A stretch of 64,000 nt of DNA, from contig JAZGUH010000489.1 in assembly GCA_037893225.1 (NCBI GenBank), positions 558,001 through 622,000 on the forward strand, read 5' to 3'. The position numbers and the translations under genes are program-made. The DNA comes from Hippasteria phrygiana. Lineage: Eukaryota > Echinodermata > Asteroidea > Valvatida > Goniasteridae. Shown in pieces: positions 8,901 to 20,422 of this stretch. The first letter of the stretch is position 1; each line of letters starts with the position of its first letter. The notes below the pieces were generated by a model, which made no database searches, was not told the DNA's origin, and saw only the letters and a list, made by a program, of their open reading frames with translations.

Positions 8901-9691
8901 GTGAGATAGACAGCTTGCAGGCCTAGATCAGCACAATAGACCTACGCTGTTTAGTAGATGAGTAAGTCTAACCCTCTCTCTACCTCTGACTCTCCTTCTC
9001 TCTTACTCTCACATTCTAACCCGATCACTAGCACTTGCACTGTGACACTTGCACTGTGACACTTGCACTGTGACACTTGCACTGTGACACTTGCACTGTG
9101 ACACTTGCACTGTGACACTTGCACTGTGACACTTGCACTGTGACACTTGCACTGTGACACTTGCACTGTGACACTTGCACTCTAACACTAATTCTAATAT
9201 TCCGATCAGTAGCACTTGCACTGTAACACTTGCACTGTAACACTTGCACTGTAACACTTGCACTCGAACCTTAACCCTAACACTTGCACTGTAACACTTG
9301 AACTCAAACCCTTAACTCTAACACTAATTTTAATATTCTTAACTCGCTTACTCTATTTTTCCATCAACTTCAGGAGAGATCAACATCCGGCTCCTGGCTG
9401 TCAAGACCTCGAGGCCACCCAAGATCATCATGGATAGAACTGGAATGGCCTAGTGAGATAGACAGCTTGCAGGCCTAGATCAGCACAATAGACCTACGCT
9501 GTTTAGTAGATGAGTAAGTCTAACCCTCTCTCTACCTCTGACTCTCCTTCTCTCTTACTCTCACATTCTAACCCGATCACTAGCACTTGCACTGTGACAC
9601 TTGCACTGTGACACTTGCACTGTGACACTTGCACTGTGACACTTGCACTGTGACACTTGCACTGTGACACTTGCACTGTAACACTTGCACT
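5766..9691 (+). repeat. Block 3, family I: A-B-C-B-B-C-B-B
   Basis: Core starts are 6081 A, 6452 B, 7018 C, 7403 B, 7927 B, 8451 C, 8822 B and 9374 B. The spacing 566-385-524-524-371 from 6452 repeats exactly that from 1026 in block 1. All three family I markers recur in the same relative cores, so blocks 1 and 3 are close relatives that differ by one B. Confidence 0.9.
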
Positions 9692-9895
9692 CACTCTAAG
9701 GGACATGCAATCACATCCAACCAAATTCCATATAGGAAAATATAGAAATTTATATTTTCACATAATTTTCTTCAGAAGAAAAATGTCTTCATTGCTCTGC
9801 AAGCATTTCTTTTCGGCTGCAGCGCTGTTAGTTGTTCACAAATTGCTTGTAAAAATTGCTTTGTGTGACAATGCCTTAACTCTAACACTTGCCCT
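9692..9895 (+). repeat. 204-bp AT-rich module, copy 4
   Basis: Same sequence as copy 1 by eye. It is preceded by a B cassette with six TGTGA units and one TGTAA unit, and leads to A core 10007. Confidence 0.85.
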
Positions 9896-10601
9896 CGAAC
9901 CTTAACCCTAACACTTGAACTCAAACTCTTAACTTTAACACTAATTTTAATATTCCTAACTCGCTTACTCTATTTTTCCATCAACTTCAGGAGAGATCAA
10001 CTTCAGAAGAGATCAACATCCGGCTCCTGGCTGTCAAGACCTCAAGGCCACCCAAGATCATCATGGACAGAACTGGAATGGCCTAGTGAGATAGACAGCT
10101 TGCAGGCCTAAATCAGCACAATAGACCTACGCTGTTTAGTAGATGAGTAAGTCTAACACTCTCTCTACCTCTGACTCTCCTTCTCTCTTACTCTCACATT
10201 CTAACCCGATCAGTAGCACTTGCACTGTAACACTTGCACTGTAACACTTGCACTGTAACACTTGCACTGTAACACTTGCACTGTAACACTTGCACTCGAA
10301 CCTTAACCCTAACACTTGAACTCAAACCCTTAACTCTAACACTAATTTTAATATTCTTAACTCGCTTACTCTATTTTTCCATCAACTTCAGGAGAGATCA
10401 ACATCCGGCTCCTGGCTGTCAAGACCTCGAGGCCACCCAAGATCATCATGGATAGAACTGGAATGGCCTAGTGAGATAGACAGCTTGCAGGCCTAGATCA
10501 GCACAATAGACCTACGCTGTTTAGTAGATGAGTAAGTCTAACCCTCTCTCTACCTCTGACTCTCCTTCTCTCTTACTCTCACATTCTAACCCGATCACTA
10601 G

Positions 10602-10783
10602 CACTTGCACTGTGACACTTGCACTGTGACACTTGCACTGTGACACTTGCACTGTGACACTTGCACTGTGACACTTGCACTGTGACACTTGCACTGTGAC
10701 ACTTGCACTGTGACACTTGCACTGTGACACTTGCACTGTGACACTTGCACTGTGACACTTGCACTGTGACACTTGCACTGTGA
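10602..10783 (+). repeat. TGTGA minisatellite, 13 units (longest class)
   Basis: Thirteen units of CACTTGCACTGTGA without interruption. Other tracts of this length start at 12685, 13650, 23513 and 29464. Thirteen is the maximum in the window. Confidence 0.93.
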
Positions 10784-12684
10784 CACTTGCACTCTAACAC
10801 TAATTCTAATATTCCGATCAGTAGCACTTGCACTGTAACACTTGCACTGTAACACTTGCACTGTAACACTTGCAGTCGAACCTTAACCCTAACACTTGCA
10901 CTGTAACACTTGAACTCAAACCCTTAACTCTAACACTAATTTTAATATTCCTAACTCGCTTACATTATTTTTCCATCAACTTCAGGAGAGATCAACATCT
11001 GGCTCCTGGCTGTCAAGTCCTCGAGGCCACCCAAGATCATCATGGACAGAACTGGAATGGCCTAGTGAGATAGACAGCTTGCAGGCCTAGATCAGCACAA
11101 TAGACCTACGCTGTTTAGTAGATGAGTAAGTGTAACACTCTCTCTACCTCTGACTCTCCTTCTCTCTTACTCTCACATTCTAACCCGATCAGTAGCACTT
11201 GCACTGTAACACTTGCACTGTAACACTTGCACTGTAACACTTGCACTGTAACACTTGCACTCGAACCTTAACCCTAACACTTGAACTCAAACCCTTAACT
11301 CTAACACTAATTTTAATATTCTTAACTCGCTTACTCTATTTTTCCATCAACTTCAGGAGAGATCAACATCCGGCTCCTGGCTGTCAAGACCTCGAGGCCA
11401 CCCAAGATCATCATGGATAGAACTGGAATGGCCTAGTGAGATAGACAGCTTGCAGGCCTAGATCAGCACAATAGACCTACGCTGTTTAGTAGATGAGTAA
11501 GTCTAACCCTCTCTCTACCTCTGACTCTCCTTCTCTCTTACTCTCACATTCTAACCCGATCACTAGTACTTGCACTGTGACACTTGCACTGTGACACTTG
11601 CACTGTGACACTTGCACTGTGACACTTGCACTGTGACACTTGCACTGTGACACTTGCACTGTGACACTTGCACTGTGACACTTGCACTGTGACACTTGCA
11701 CTGTGACACTTGCACTGTGACACTTGCACTGTGACACTTGCACTCTAACACTAATTCTAATATTCCGATCAGTAGCACTTGCACTGTAACACTTGCACTG
11801 TAACACTTGCACTGTAACACTTGCACTCGAACCTTAACCCTAACACTTGCACTGTAACACTTGAACTCAAACCCTGAACTCTAACACTAATTTTAATATT
11901 CTTAACTCGCTTACTCTATTTTTCCATCAACTTCAGGAGAGATCAACATCCGGCTCCTGGCTGTCAAGACCTCGAGGCCACCCAAGATCATCATGGATAG
12001 AACTGGAATGGCCTAGTGAGATAGACAGCTTGCAGGCCTAGATCAGCACAATAGACCTACGCTGTTTAGTAGATGAGTAAGTCTAACCCTCTCTCTACCT
12101 CTGACTCTCCTTCTCTCTTACTCTCACATTCTAACCAGATCACTAGCACTTGCACTGTGACACTTGCACTGTGACACTTGCACTGTGACACTTGCACTGT
12201 GACACTTGCACTGTGACACTTGCACTGTGACACTTGCACTGTGACACTTGCACTGTGACACTTGCACTGTGACACTTGCACTCTAACACTAATTCTAATA
12301 TTCCGATCAGTAGCACTTGCACTGTAACACTTGCACTGTAACACTTGCACTGTAACACTTGCACTCGAACCTTAACCCTAACACTTGCACTGTAACACTT
12401 GAACTCAAACCCTTAACTCTAACACTAATTTTAATATTCTTAACTCGCTTACTCTATTTTTCCATCAACTTCAGGAGAGATCAACATCCGGCTCCTGGCT
12501 GTCAAGACCTCGAGGCCACCCAAGATCATCATGAACAGAACTGGAATGGCCTAGTGAGATAGACAGCTTGCAGGCCTAGATCAGCACAATAGACCTACGC
12601 TGTTTAGTAGATGAGTAAGTCTAACCCTCTCTCTACCTCTGACTCTCCTTCTCTCTTACTCTCACATTCTAACCCGATCACTAG

Positions 12685-12866
12685 CACTTGCACTGTGACA
12701 CTTGCACTGTGACACTTGCACTGTGACACTTGCACTGTGACACTTGCACTGTGACACTTGCACTGTGACACTTGCACTGTGACACTTGCACTGTGACACT
12801 TGCACTGTGACACTTGCACTGTGACACTTGCACTGTGACACTTGCACTGTGACACTTGCACTGTGA
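12685..12866 (+). repeat. TGTGA minisatellite, 13 units, after D' core
   Basis: Thirteen units follow a D-type core (GAACAG). This is the counterpart of the 10602 tract in the 2083-bp duplication. Confidence 0.93.
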
Positions 12867-13649
12867 CACTTGCACTCTAACACTAATTCTAATATTCCGA
12901 TCAGTAGCACTTGCACTGTAACACTTGCACTGTAACACTTGCACTGTAACACTTGCAGTCGAACCTTAACCCTAACACTTGCACTGTAACACTTGAACTC
13001 AAACCCTTAACTCTAACACTAATTTTAATATTCCTAACTCGCTTACATTATTTTTCCATCAACTTCAGGAGAGATCAACATCTGGCTCCTGGCTGTCAAG
13101 TCCTCGAGGCCACCCAAGATCATCATGGACAGAACTGGAATGGCCTAGTGAGATAGACAGCTTGCAGGCCTAGATCAGCACAATAGACCTACGCTGTTTA
13201 GTAGATGAGTAAGTGTAACACTCTCTCTACCTCTGACTCTCCTTCTCTCTTACTCTCACATTCTAACCCGATCAGTAGCACTTGCACTGTAACACTTGCA
13301 CTGTAACACTTGCACTGTAACACTTGCACTGTAACACTTGCACTCGAACCTTAACCCTAACACTTGAACTCAAACCCTTAACTCTAACACTAATTTTAAT
13401 ATTCTTAACTCGCTTACTCTATTTTTCCATCAACTTCAGGAGAGATCAACATCCGGCTCCTGGCTGTCAAGACCTCGAGGCCACCCAAGATCATCATGGA
13501 TAGAACTGGAATGGCCTAGTGAGATAGACAGCTTGCAGGCCTAGATCAGCACAATAGACCTACGCTGTTTAGTAGATGAGTAAGTCTAACCCTCTCTCTA
13601 CCTCTGACTCTCCTTCTCTCTTACTCTCACATTCTAACCCGATCACTAG

Positions 13650-13831
13650 TACTTGCACTGTGACACTTGCACTGTGACACTTGCACTGTGACACTTGCAC
13701 TGTGACACTTGCACTGTGACACTTGCACTGTGACACTTGCACTGTGACACTTGCACTGTGACACTTGCACTGTGACACTTGCACTGTGACACTTGCACTG
13801 TGACACTTGCACTGTGACACTTGCACTGTGA
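13650..13831 (+). repeat. TGTGA minisatellite, 13 units, first unit TACTTG
   Basis: The first unit begins TACTTG rather than CACTTG (GATCACTAGTACTTG), a variant that marks the B core following a C core in many blocks and removes one E-box-like site. Confidence 0.93.
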
Positions 13832-15274
13832 CACTTGCACTCTAACACTAATTCTAATATTCCGATCAGTAGCACTTGCACTGTAACACTTGCACTGTAA
13901 CACTTGCACTGTAACACTTGCACTCGAACCTTAACCCTAACACTTGCACTGTAACACTTGAACTCAAACCCTGAACTCTAACACTAATTTTAATATTCTT
14001 AACTCGCTTACTCTATTTTTCCATCAACTTCAGGAGAGATCAACATCCGGCTCCTGGCTGTCAAGACCTCGAGGCCACCCAAGATCATCATGGATAGAAC
14101 TGGAATGGCCTAGTGAGATAGACAGCTTGCAGGCCTAGATCAGCACAATAGACCTACGCTGTTTAGTAGATGAGTAAGTCTAACCCTCTCTCTACCTCTG
14201 ACTCTCCTTCTCTCTTACTCTCACATTCTAACCAGATCACTAGCACTTGCACTGTGACACTTGCACTGTGACACTTGCACTGTGACACTTGCACTGTGAC
14301 ACTTGCACTGTGACACTTGCACTGTGACACTTGCACTGTGACACTTGCACTGTGACACTTGCACTGTGACACTTGCACTCTAACACTAATTCTAATATTC
14401 CGATCAGTAGCACTTGCACTGTAACACTTGCACTGTAACACTTGCACTGTAACACTTGCACTCGAACCTTAACCCTAACACTTGCACTGTAACACTTGAA
14501 CTCAAACCCTTAACTCTAACACTAATTTTAATATTCTTAACTCGCTTACTCTATTTTTCCATCAACTTCAGGAGAGATCAACATCCGGCTCCTGGCTGTC
14601 AAGACCTCGAGGCCACCCAAGATCATCATGAACAGAACTGGAATGGCCTAGTGAGATAGACAGCTTGCAGGCCTAGATCAGCACAATAGACCTACGCTGT
14701 TTAGTAGATGAGTAAGTGTAACACTCTCTCTACCTCTGACTCTCCTTCTCTCTTACTCTCACATTCTAACCCGATCAGTAGCAGTTGCACTGTAACACTT
14801 GCACTGTAACACTTGCACTGTAACACTTGCACTGTAACACTTGCACTCGAACCTTAACCCTAACACTTGAACTCAAACCCTTAACTCTAACACTAATTTT
14901 AATGTTCTTAACTCGCTTACTCTATTTTTCCATCAACTTCAGGAGAGATCAACATCCGGCTCCTGGCTGTCAAGACCTCGAGGCCACCCAAGATCATCAT
15001 GAACAGAACTGGAATGGCCTAGTGAGATAGACAGCTTGCAGGCCTAGATCAGCACAATAGACCTACGCTGTTTAGTAGATGAGTAAGTGTAACACTCTCT
15101 CTACCTCTGACTCTCCTTCTCTCTTACTCTCACATTCTAACCCGATCAGTAGCAGTTGCACTGTAACACTTGCACTGTAACACTTGCACTGTAACACTTG
15201 CACTGTAACACTTGCACTGTAACACTTGCACTGTAACACTTGCACTGTAACACTTGCACTGTAACACTTGCACT

Positions 15275-15478
15275 CACTCTAAGGGACATGCAATCACATC
15301 CAACCAAATTCCATATAGGAAAATATAGAAATTTATATTTTCACATAATTTTCTTCAGAAGAAAAATGTCTTCATTGCTCTGCAAGCATTTCTTTTCGGC
15401 TGCAGCGCTGTTAGTTGTTCACAAATTGCTTGTAAAAATTGCTTTGTGTGACAATGCCTTAACTCTAACACTTGCCCT
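15275..15478 (+). repeat. 204-bp AT-rich module, copy 5
   Basis: Same sequence as copy 1 by eye. It follows two consecutive D cassettes and eight TGTAA units, and leads to A core 15590. Confidence 0.85.
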
Positions 15479-16184
15479 CGAACCTTAACCCTAACACTTG
15501 AACTCAAACTCTTAACTTTAACACTAATTTTAATATTCCTAACTCGCTTACTCTATTTTTCCATCAACTTCAGGAGAGATCAACTTCAGAAGAGATCAAC
15601 ATCCGGCTCCTGGCTGTCAAGACCTCAAGGCCACCCAAGATCATCATGGACAGAACTGGAATGGCCTAGTGAGATAGACAGCTTGCAGGCCTAAATCAGC
15701 ACAATAGACCTACGCTGTTTAGTAGATGAGTAAGTCTAACACTCTCTCTACCTCTGACTCTCCTTCTCTCTTACTCTCACATTCTAACCCGATCAGTAGC
15801 ACTTGCACTGTAACACTTGCACTGTAACACTTGCACTGTAACACTTGCACTGTAACACTTGCACTGTAACACTTGCACTCGAACCTTAACCCTAACACTT
15901 GAACTCAAACCCTTAACTCTAACACTAATTTTAATATTCTTAACTCGCTTACTCTATTTTTCCATCAACTTCAGGAGAGATCAACATCCGGCTCCTGGCT
16001 GTCAAGACCTCGAGGCCACCCAAGATCATCATGGATAGAACTGGAATGGCCTAGTGAGATAGACAGCTTGCAGGCCTAGATCAGCACAATAGACCTACGC
16101 TGTTTAGTAGATGAGTAAGTCTAACCCTCTCTCTACCTCTGACTCTCCTTCTCTCTTACTCTCACATTCTAACCCGATCACTAG

Positions 16185-16240
16185 CACTTGCACTGTGACA
16201 CTTGCACTGTGACACTTGCACTGTGACACTTGCACTGTGA
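16185..16240 (+). repeat. TGTGA minisatellite, 4 units (shortest)
   Basis: Only four units follow B core 15975, giving the 468-bp core spacing that is the minimum of the long class. Confidence 0.93.
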
Positions 16241-17725
16241 CACTTGCACTCTAACACTAATTCTAATATTCCGATCAGTAGCACTTGCACTGTAACACTT
16301 GCACTGTAACACTTGCACTGTAACACTTGCAGTCGAACCTTAACCCTAACACTTGCACTGTAACACTTGAACTCAAACCCTTAACTCTAACACTAATTTT
16401 AATATTCCTAACTCGCTTACATTATTTTTCCATCAACTTCAGGAGAGATCAACATCTGGCTCCTGGCTGTCAAGTCCTCGAGGCCACCCAAGATCATCAT
16501 GGACAGAACTGGAATGGCCTAGTGAGATAGACAGCTTGCAGGCCTAGATCAGCACAATAGACCTACGCTGTTTAGTAGATGAGTAAGTGTAACACTCTCT
16601 CTACCTCTGACTCTCCTTCTCTCTTACTCTCACATTCTAACCCGATCAGTAGCACTTGCACTGTAACACTTGCACTGTAACACTTGCACTGTAACACTTG
16701 CACTGTAACACTTGCACTCGAACCTTAACCCTAACACTTGAACTCAAACCCTTAACTCTAACACTAATTTTAATATTCTTAACTCGCTTACTCTATTTTT
16801 CCATCAACTTCAGGAGAGATCAACATCCGGCTCCTGGCTGTCAAGACCTCGAGGCCACCCAAGATCATCATGGATAGAACTGGAATGGCCTAGTGAGATA
16901 GACAGCTTGCAGGCCTAGATCAGCACAATAGACCTACGCTGTTTAGTAGATGAGTAAGTCTAACCCTCTCTCTACCTCTGACTCTCCTTCTCTCTTACTC
17001 TCACATTCTAACCCGATCACTAGTACTTGCACTGTGACACTTGCACTGTGACACTTGCACTGTGACACTTGCACTGTGACACTTGCACTGTGACACTTGC
17101 ACTGTGACACTTGCACTGTGACACTTGCACTGTGACACTTGCACTGTGACACTTGCACTGTGACACTTGCACTGTGACACTTGCACTCTAACACTAATTC
17201 TAATATTCCGATCAGTAGCACTTGCACTGTAACACTTGCACTGTAACACTTGCACTGTAACACTTGCACTCGAACCTTAACCCTAACACTTGCACTGTAA
17301 CACTTGAACTCAAACCCTTAACTCTAACACTAATTTTAATATTCTTAACTCGCTTACTCTATTTTTCCATCAACTTCAGGAGAGATCAACATCCGGCTCC
17401 TGGCTGTCAAGACCTCGAGGCCACCCAAGATCATCATGGATAGAACTGGAATGGCCTAGTGAGATAGACAGCTTGCAGGCCTAGATCAGCACAATAGACC
17501 TACGCTGTTTAGTAGATGAGTAAGTCTAACCCTCTCTCTACCTCTGACTCTCCTTCTCTCTTACTCTCACATTCTAACCCGATCACTAGCACTTGCACTG
17601 TGACACTTGCACTGTGACACTTGCACCGTGACACTTGCACTGTGACACTTGCACTGTGACACTTGCACTGTGACACTTGCACTGTGACACTTGCACTGTG
17701 ACACTTGCACTGTAACACTTGCACT

Positions 17726-17929
17726 CACTCTAAGGGACATGCAATCACATCCAACCAAATTCCATATAGGAAAATATAGAAATTTATATTTTCACATAAT
17801 TTTCTTCAGAAGAAAAATGTCTTCATTGCTCTGCAAGCATTTCTTTTCGGCTGCAGCGCTGTTAGTTGTTCACAAATTGCTTGTAAAAATTGCTTTGTGT
17901 GACAATGCCTTAACTCTAACACTTGCCCT
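17726..17929 (+). repeat. 204-bp AT-rich module, copy 6
   Basis: Same sequence as copy 1 by eye. It is preceded by eight TGTGA-type units, one of them CACCGTGA, and one TGTAA unit. It leads to A core 18041. Confidence 0.85.
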
Positions 17930-20082
17930 CGAACCTTAACCCTAACACTTGAACTCAAACTCTTAACTTTAACACTAATTTTAATATTCCTAACTCGCTT
18001 ACTCTATTTTTCCATCAACTTCAGGAGAGATCAACTTCAGAAGAGATCAACATCCGGCTCCTGGCTGTCAAGACCTCAAGGCCACCCAAGATCATCATGG
18101 ACAGAACTGGAATGGCCTAGTGAGATAGACAGCTTGCAGGCCTAAATCAGCACAATAGACCTATGCTGTTTAGTAGATGAGTAAGTCTAACACTCTCTCT
18201 ACCTCTGACTCTCCTTCTCTCTTACTCTCACATTCTAACCCGATCAGTAGCACTTGCACTGTAACACTTGCACTGTAACACTTGCACTGTAACACTTGCA
18301 CTGTAACACTTGCACTGTAACACTTGCACTCGAACCTTAACCCTAACACTTGAACTCAAACCCTTAACTCTAACACTAATTTTAATATTCTTAACTCGCT
18401 TACTCTATTTTTCCATCAACTTCAGGAGAGATCAACATCCGGCTCATGGCTGTCAAGACCTCGAGGCCACCCAAGATCATCATGGATAGAACTGGAATGG
18501 CCTAGTGAGATAGACAGCTTGCAGGCCTAGATCAGCACAATAGACCTACGCTGTTTAGTAGATGAGTAAGTCTAACCCTCTCTCTACCTCTGACTCTCCT
18601 TCTCTCTTACTCTCACATTCTAACCCGATCACTAGTACTTGCACTGTGACACTTGCACTGTGACACTTGCACTGTGACACTTGCACTGTGACACTTGCAC
18701 TGTGACACTTGCACTGTGACACTTGCACTGTGACACTTGCACTCTAACACTAATTCTAATATTCCGATCAGTAGCACTTGCACTGTAACACTTGCACTGT
18801 AACACTTGCACTGTAACACTTGCACTCGAACCTTAACCCTAACACTTGCACTGTAACACTTGAACTCAAACCCTGAACTCTAACACTAATTTTAATATTC
18901 TTAACTCGCTTACTCTATTTTTCCATCAACTTCAGGAGAGATCAACATCCGGCTCCTGGCTGTCAAGACCTCGAGGCCACCCAAGATCATCATGGATAGA
19001 ACTGGAATGGCCTAGTGAGATAGACAGCTTGCAGGCCTAGATCAGCACAATAGACCTACGCTGTTTAGTAGATGAGTAAGTCTAACCCTCTCTCTACCTC
19101 TGACTCTCCTTCTCTCTTACTCTCACATTCTAACCCGATCACTAGCACTTGCACTGTGACACTTGCACTGTGACACTTGCACTGTGACACTTGCACTGTG
19201 ACACTTGCACTGTGACACTTGCACTGTGACACTTGCACTGTGACACTTGCACTGTGACACTTGCACTGTGACACTTGCACTGTGACACTTGCACTGTGAC
19301 ACTTGCACTCTAACACTAATTCTAATATTCCGATCAGTAGCACTTGCACTGTAACACTTGCACTGTAACACTTGCACTGTAACACTTGCACTCGAACCTT
19401 AACCCTAACACTTGCACTGTAACACTTGAACTCAAACCCTTAACTCTAACACTAATTTTAATATTCCTAACTCGCTTACATTATTTTTCCATCAACTTCA
19501 GGAGAGATCAACATCTGGCTCCTGGCTGTCAAGTCCTCGAGGCCACCCAAGATCATCATGGACAGAACTGGAATGGCCTAGTGAGATAGACAGCTTGCAG
19601 GCCTAGATCAGCACAATAGACCTACGCTGTTTAGTAGATGAGTAAGTGTAACACTCTCTCTACCTCTGACTCTCCTTCTCTCTTACTCTCACATTCTAAC
19701 CCGATCAGTAGCACTTGCACTGTAACACTTGCACTGTAACACTTGCACTGTAACACTTGCACTGTAACACTTGCACTCGAACCTTAACCCTAACACTTGA
19801 ACTCAAACCCTTAACTCTAACACTAATTTTAATATTCTTAACTCGCTTACTCTATTTTTCCATCAACTTCAGGAGAGATCAACATCCGGCTCCTGGCTGT
19901 CAAGACCTCGAGGCCACCCAAGATCATCATGGACAGAACTGGAATGGCCTAGTGAGATAGACAGCTTGCAGGCCTAGATCAGCACAATAGACCTACGCTG
20001 TTTAGTAGATGAGTAAGTGTAACACTCTCTCTACCTCTGACTCTCCTTCTCTCTTACTCTCACATTCTAACCCGATCAGTAG

Positions 20083-20208
20083 CAGTTGCACTGTAACACT
20101 TGCACTGTAACACTTGCACTGTAACACTTGCACTGTAACACTTGCACTGTAACACTTGCACTGTAACACTTGCACTGTAACACTTGCACTGTAACACTTG
20201 CACTGTAA
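20083..20208 (+). repeat. TGTAA minisatellite, 9 units
   Basis: Nine units of the TGTAA form, the first being CAGTTGCACTGTAA, precede a 204-bp module. Tracts of the same length occur before the modules at 37218 and 43400. Confidence 0.93.
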
Positions 20209-20218
20209 CACTTGCACT

Positions 20219-20422
20219 CACTCTAAGGGACATGCAATCACATCCAACCAAATTCCATATAGGAAAATATAGAAATTTATATTTTCACATAATTTTCTTC
20301 AGAAGAAAAATGTCTTCATTGCTCTGCAAGCATTTCTTTTCGGCTGCAGCGCTGTTAGTTGTTCACAAATTGCTTGTAAAAATTGCTTTGTGTGACAATG
20401 CCTTAACTCTAACACTTGCCCT
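20219..20422 (+). repeat. 204-bp AT-rich module, copy 7
   Basis: Same sequence as copy 1 by eye. It follows a D cassette with nine TGTAA units (20083-20208), among the longest TGTAA tracts, and leads to A core 20534. Confidence 0.85.

Larger units (their letters stand above)
10392..14571 (+). repeat. Tandem duplication of a four-cassette segment (2083 / 2097 bp)
   Basis: Core starts 10392, 10986, 11357, 11937 and 12475 recur at +2083, +2083, +2083, +2097 and +2097. Both copies share CTAACCAGATC (about 12133 and 14230) in place of CTAACCCGATC, a change I saw nowhere else. The 14-bp difference is one minisatellite unit. Confidence 0.85.
9692..15274 (+). repeat. Block 4, family II: A-B-C-B-B-D'-C-B-B-D-D
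   Basis: Core starts are 10007 A, 10392 B, 10986 C, 11357 B, 11937 B, 12475 D', 13069 C, 13440 B, 14034 B, 14572 D and 14943 D. Family II markers appear: CTTGCAGTCG before C cores 10986 and 13069, and CCCTGAACTC before 11937 and 14034. A 2.08-kb tandem duplication explains the doubled C-B-B-D part. D' at 12475 joins a D core (GAACAG) to a B donor region and a 13-unit TGTGA tract. Confidence 0.88.
15275..17725 (+). repeat. Block 5, family II: A-B-C-B-B
   Basis: Core starts are 15590 A, 15975 B, 16443 C, 16814 B and 17380 B. B core 15975 has only four TGTGA units (16185-16240), the shortest such tract and the 468-bp spacing minimum. The final tract contains one CACCGTGA unit (C at 17627), a private change shared with blocks 11 and 13. 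Confidence 0.9.
17726..20218 (+). repeat. Block 6: irregular A-B-B-C-D
   Basis: Core starts are 18041 A, 18426 B, 18936 B, 19502 C and 19873 D. This is one of two exceptions to the A-B-C-B-B rule; a C and a B are missing after the first B. CCCTGAACTC before 18936 marks it as family II in its middle. Core 18426 carries CTCATGG instead of CTCCTGG, and the A core has CCTATGC instead of CCTACGC, both seen only here. Confidence 0.88.
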
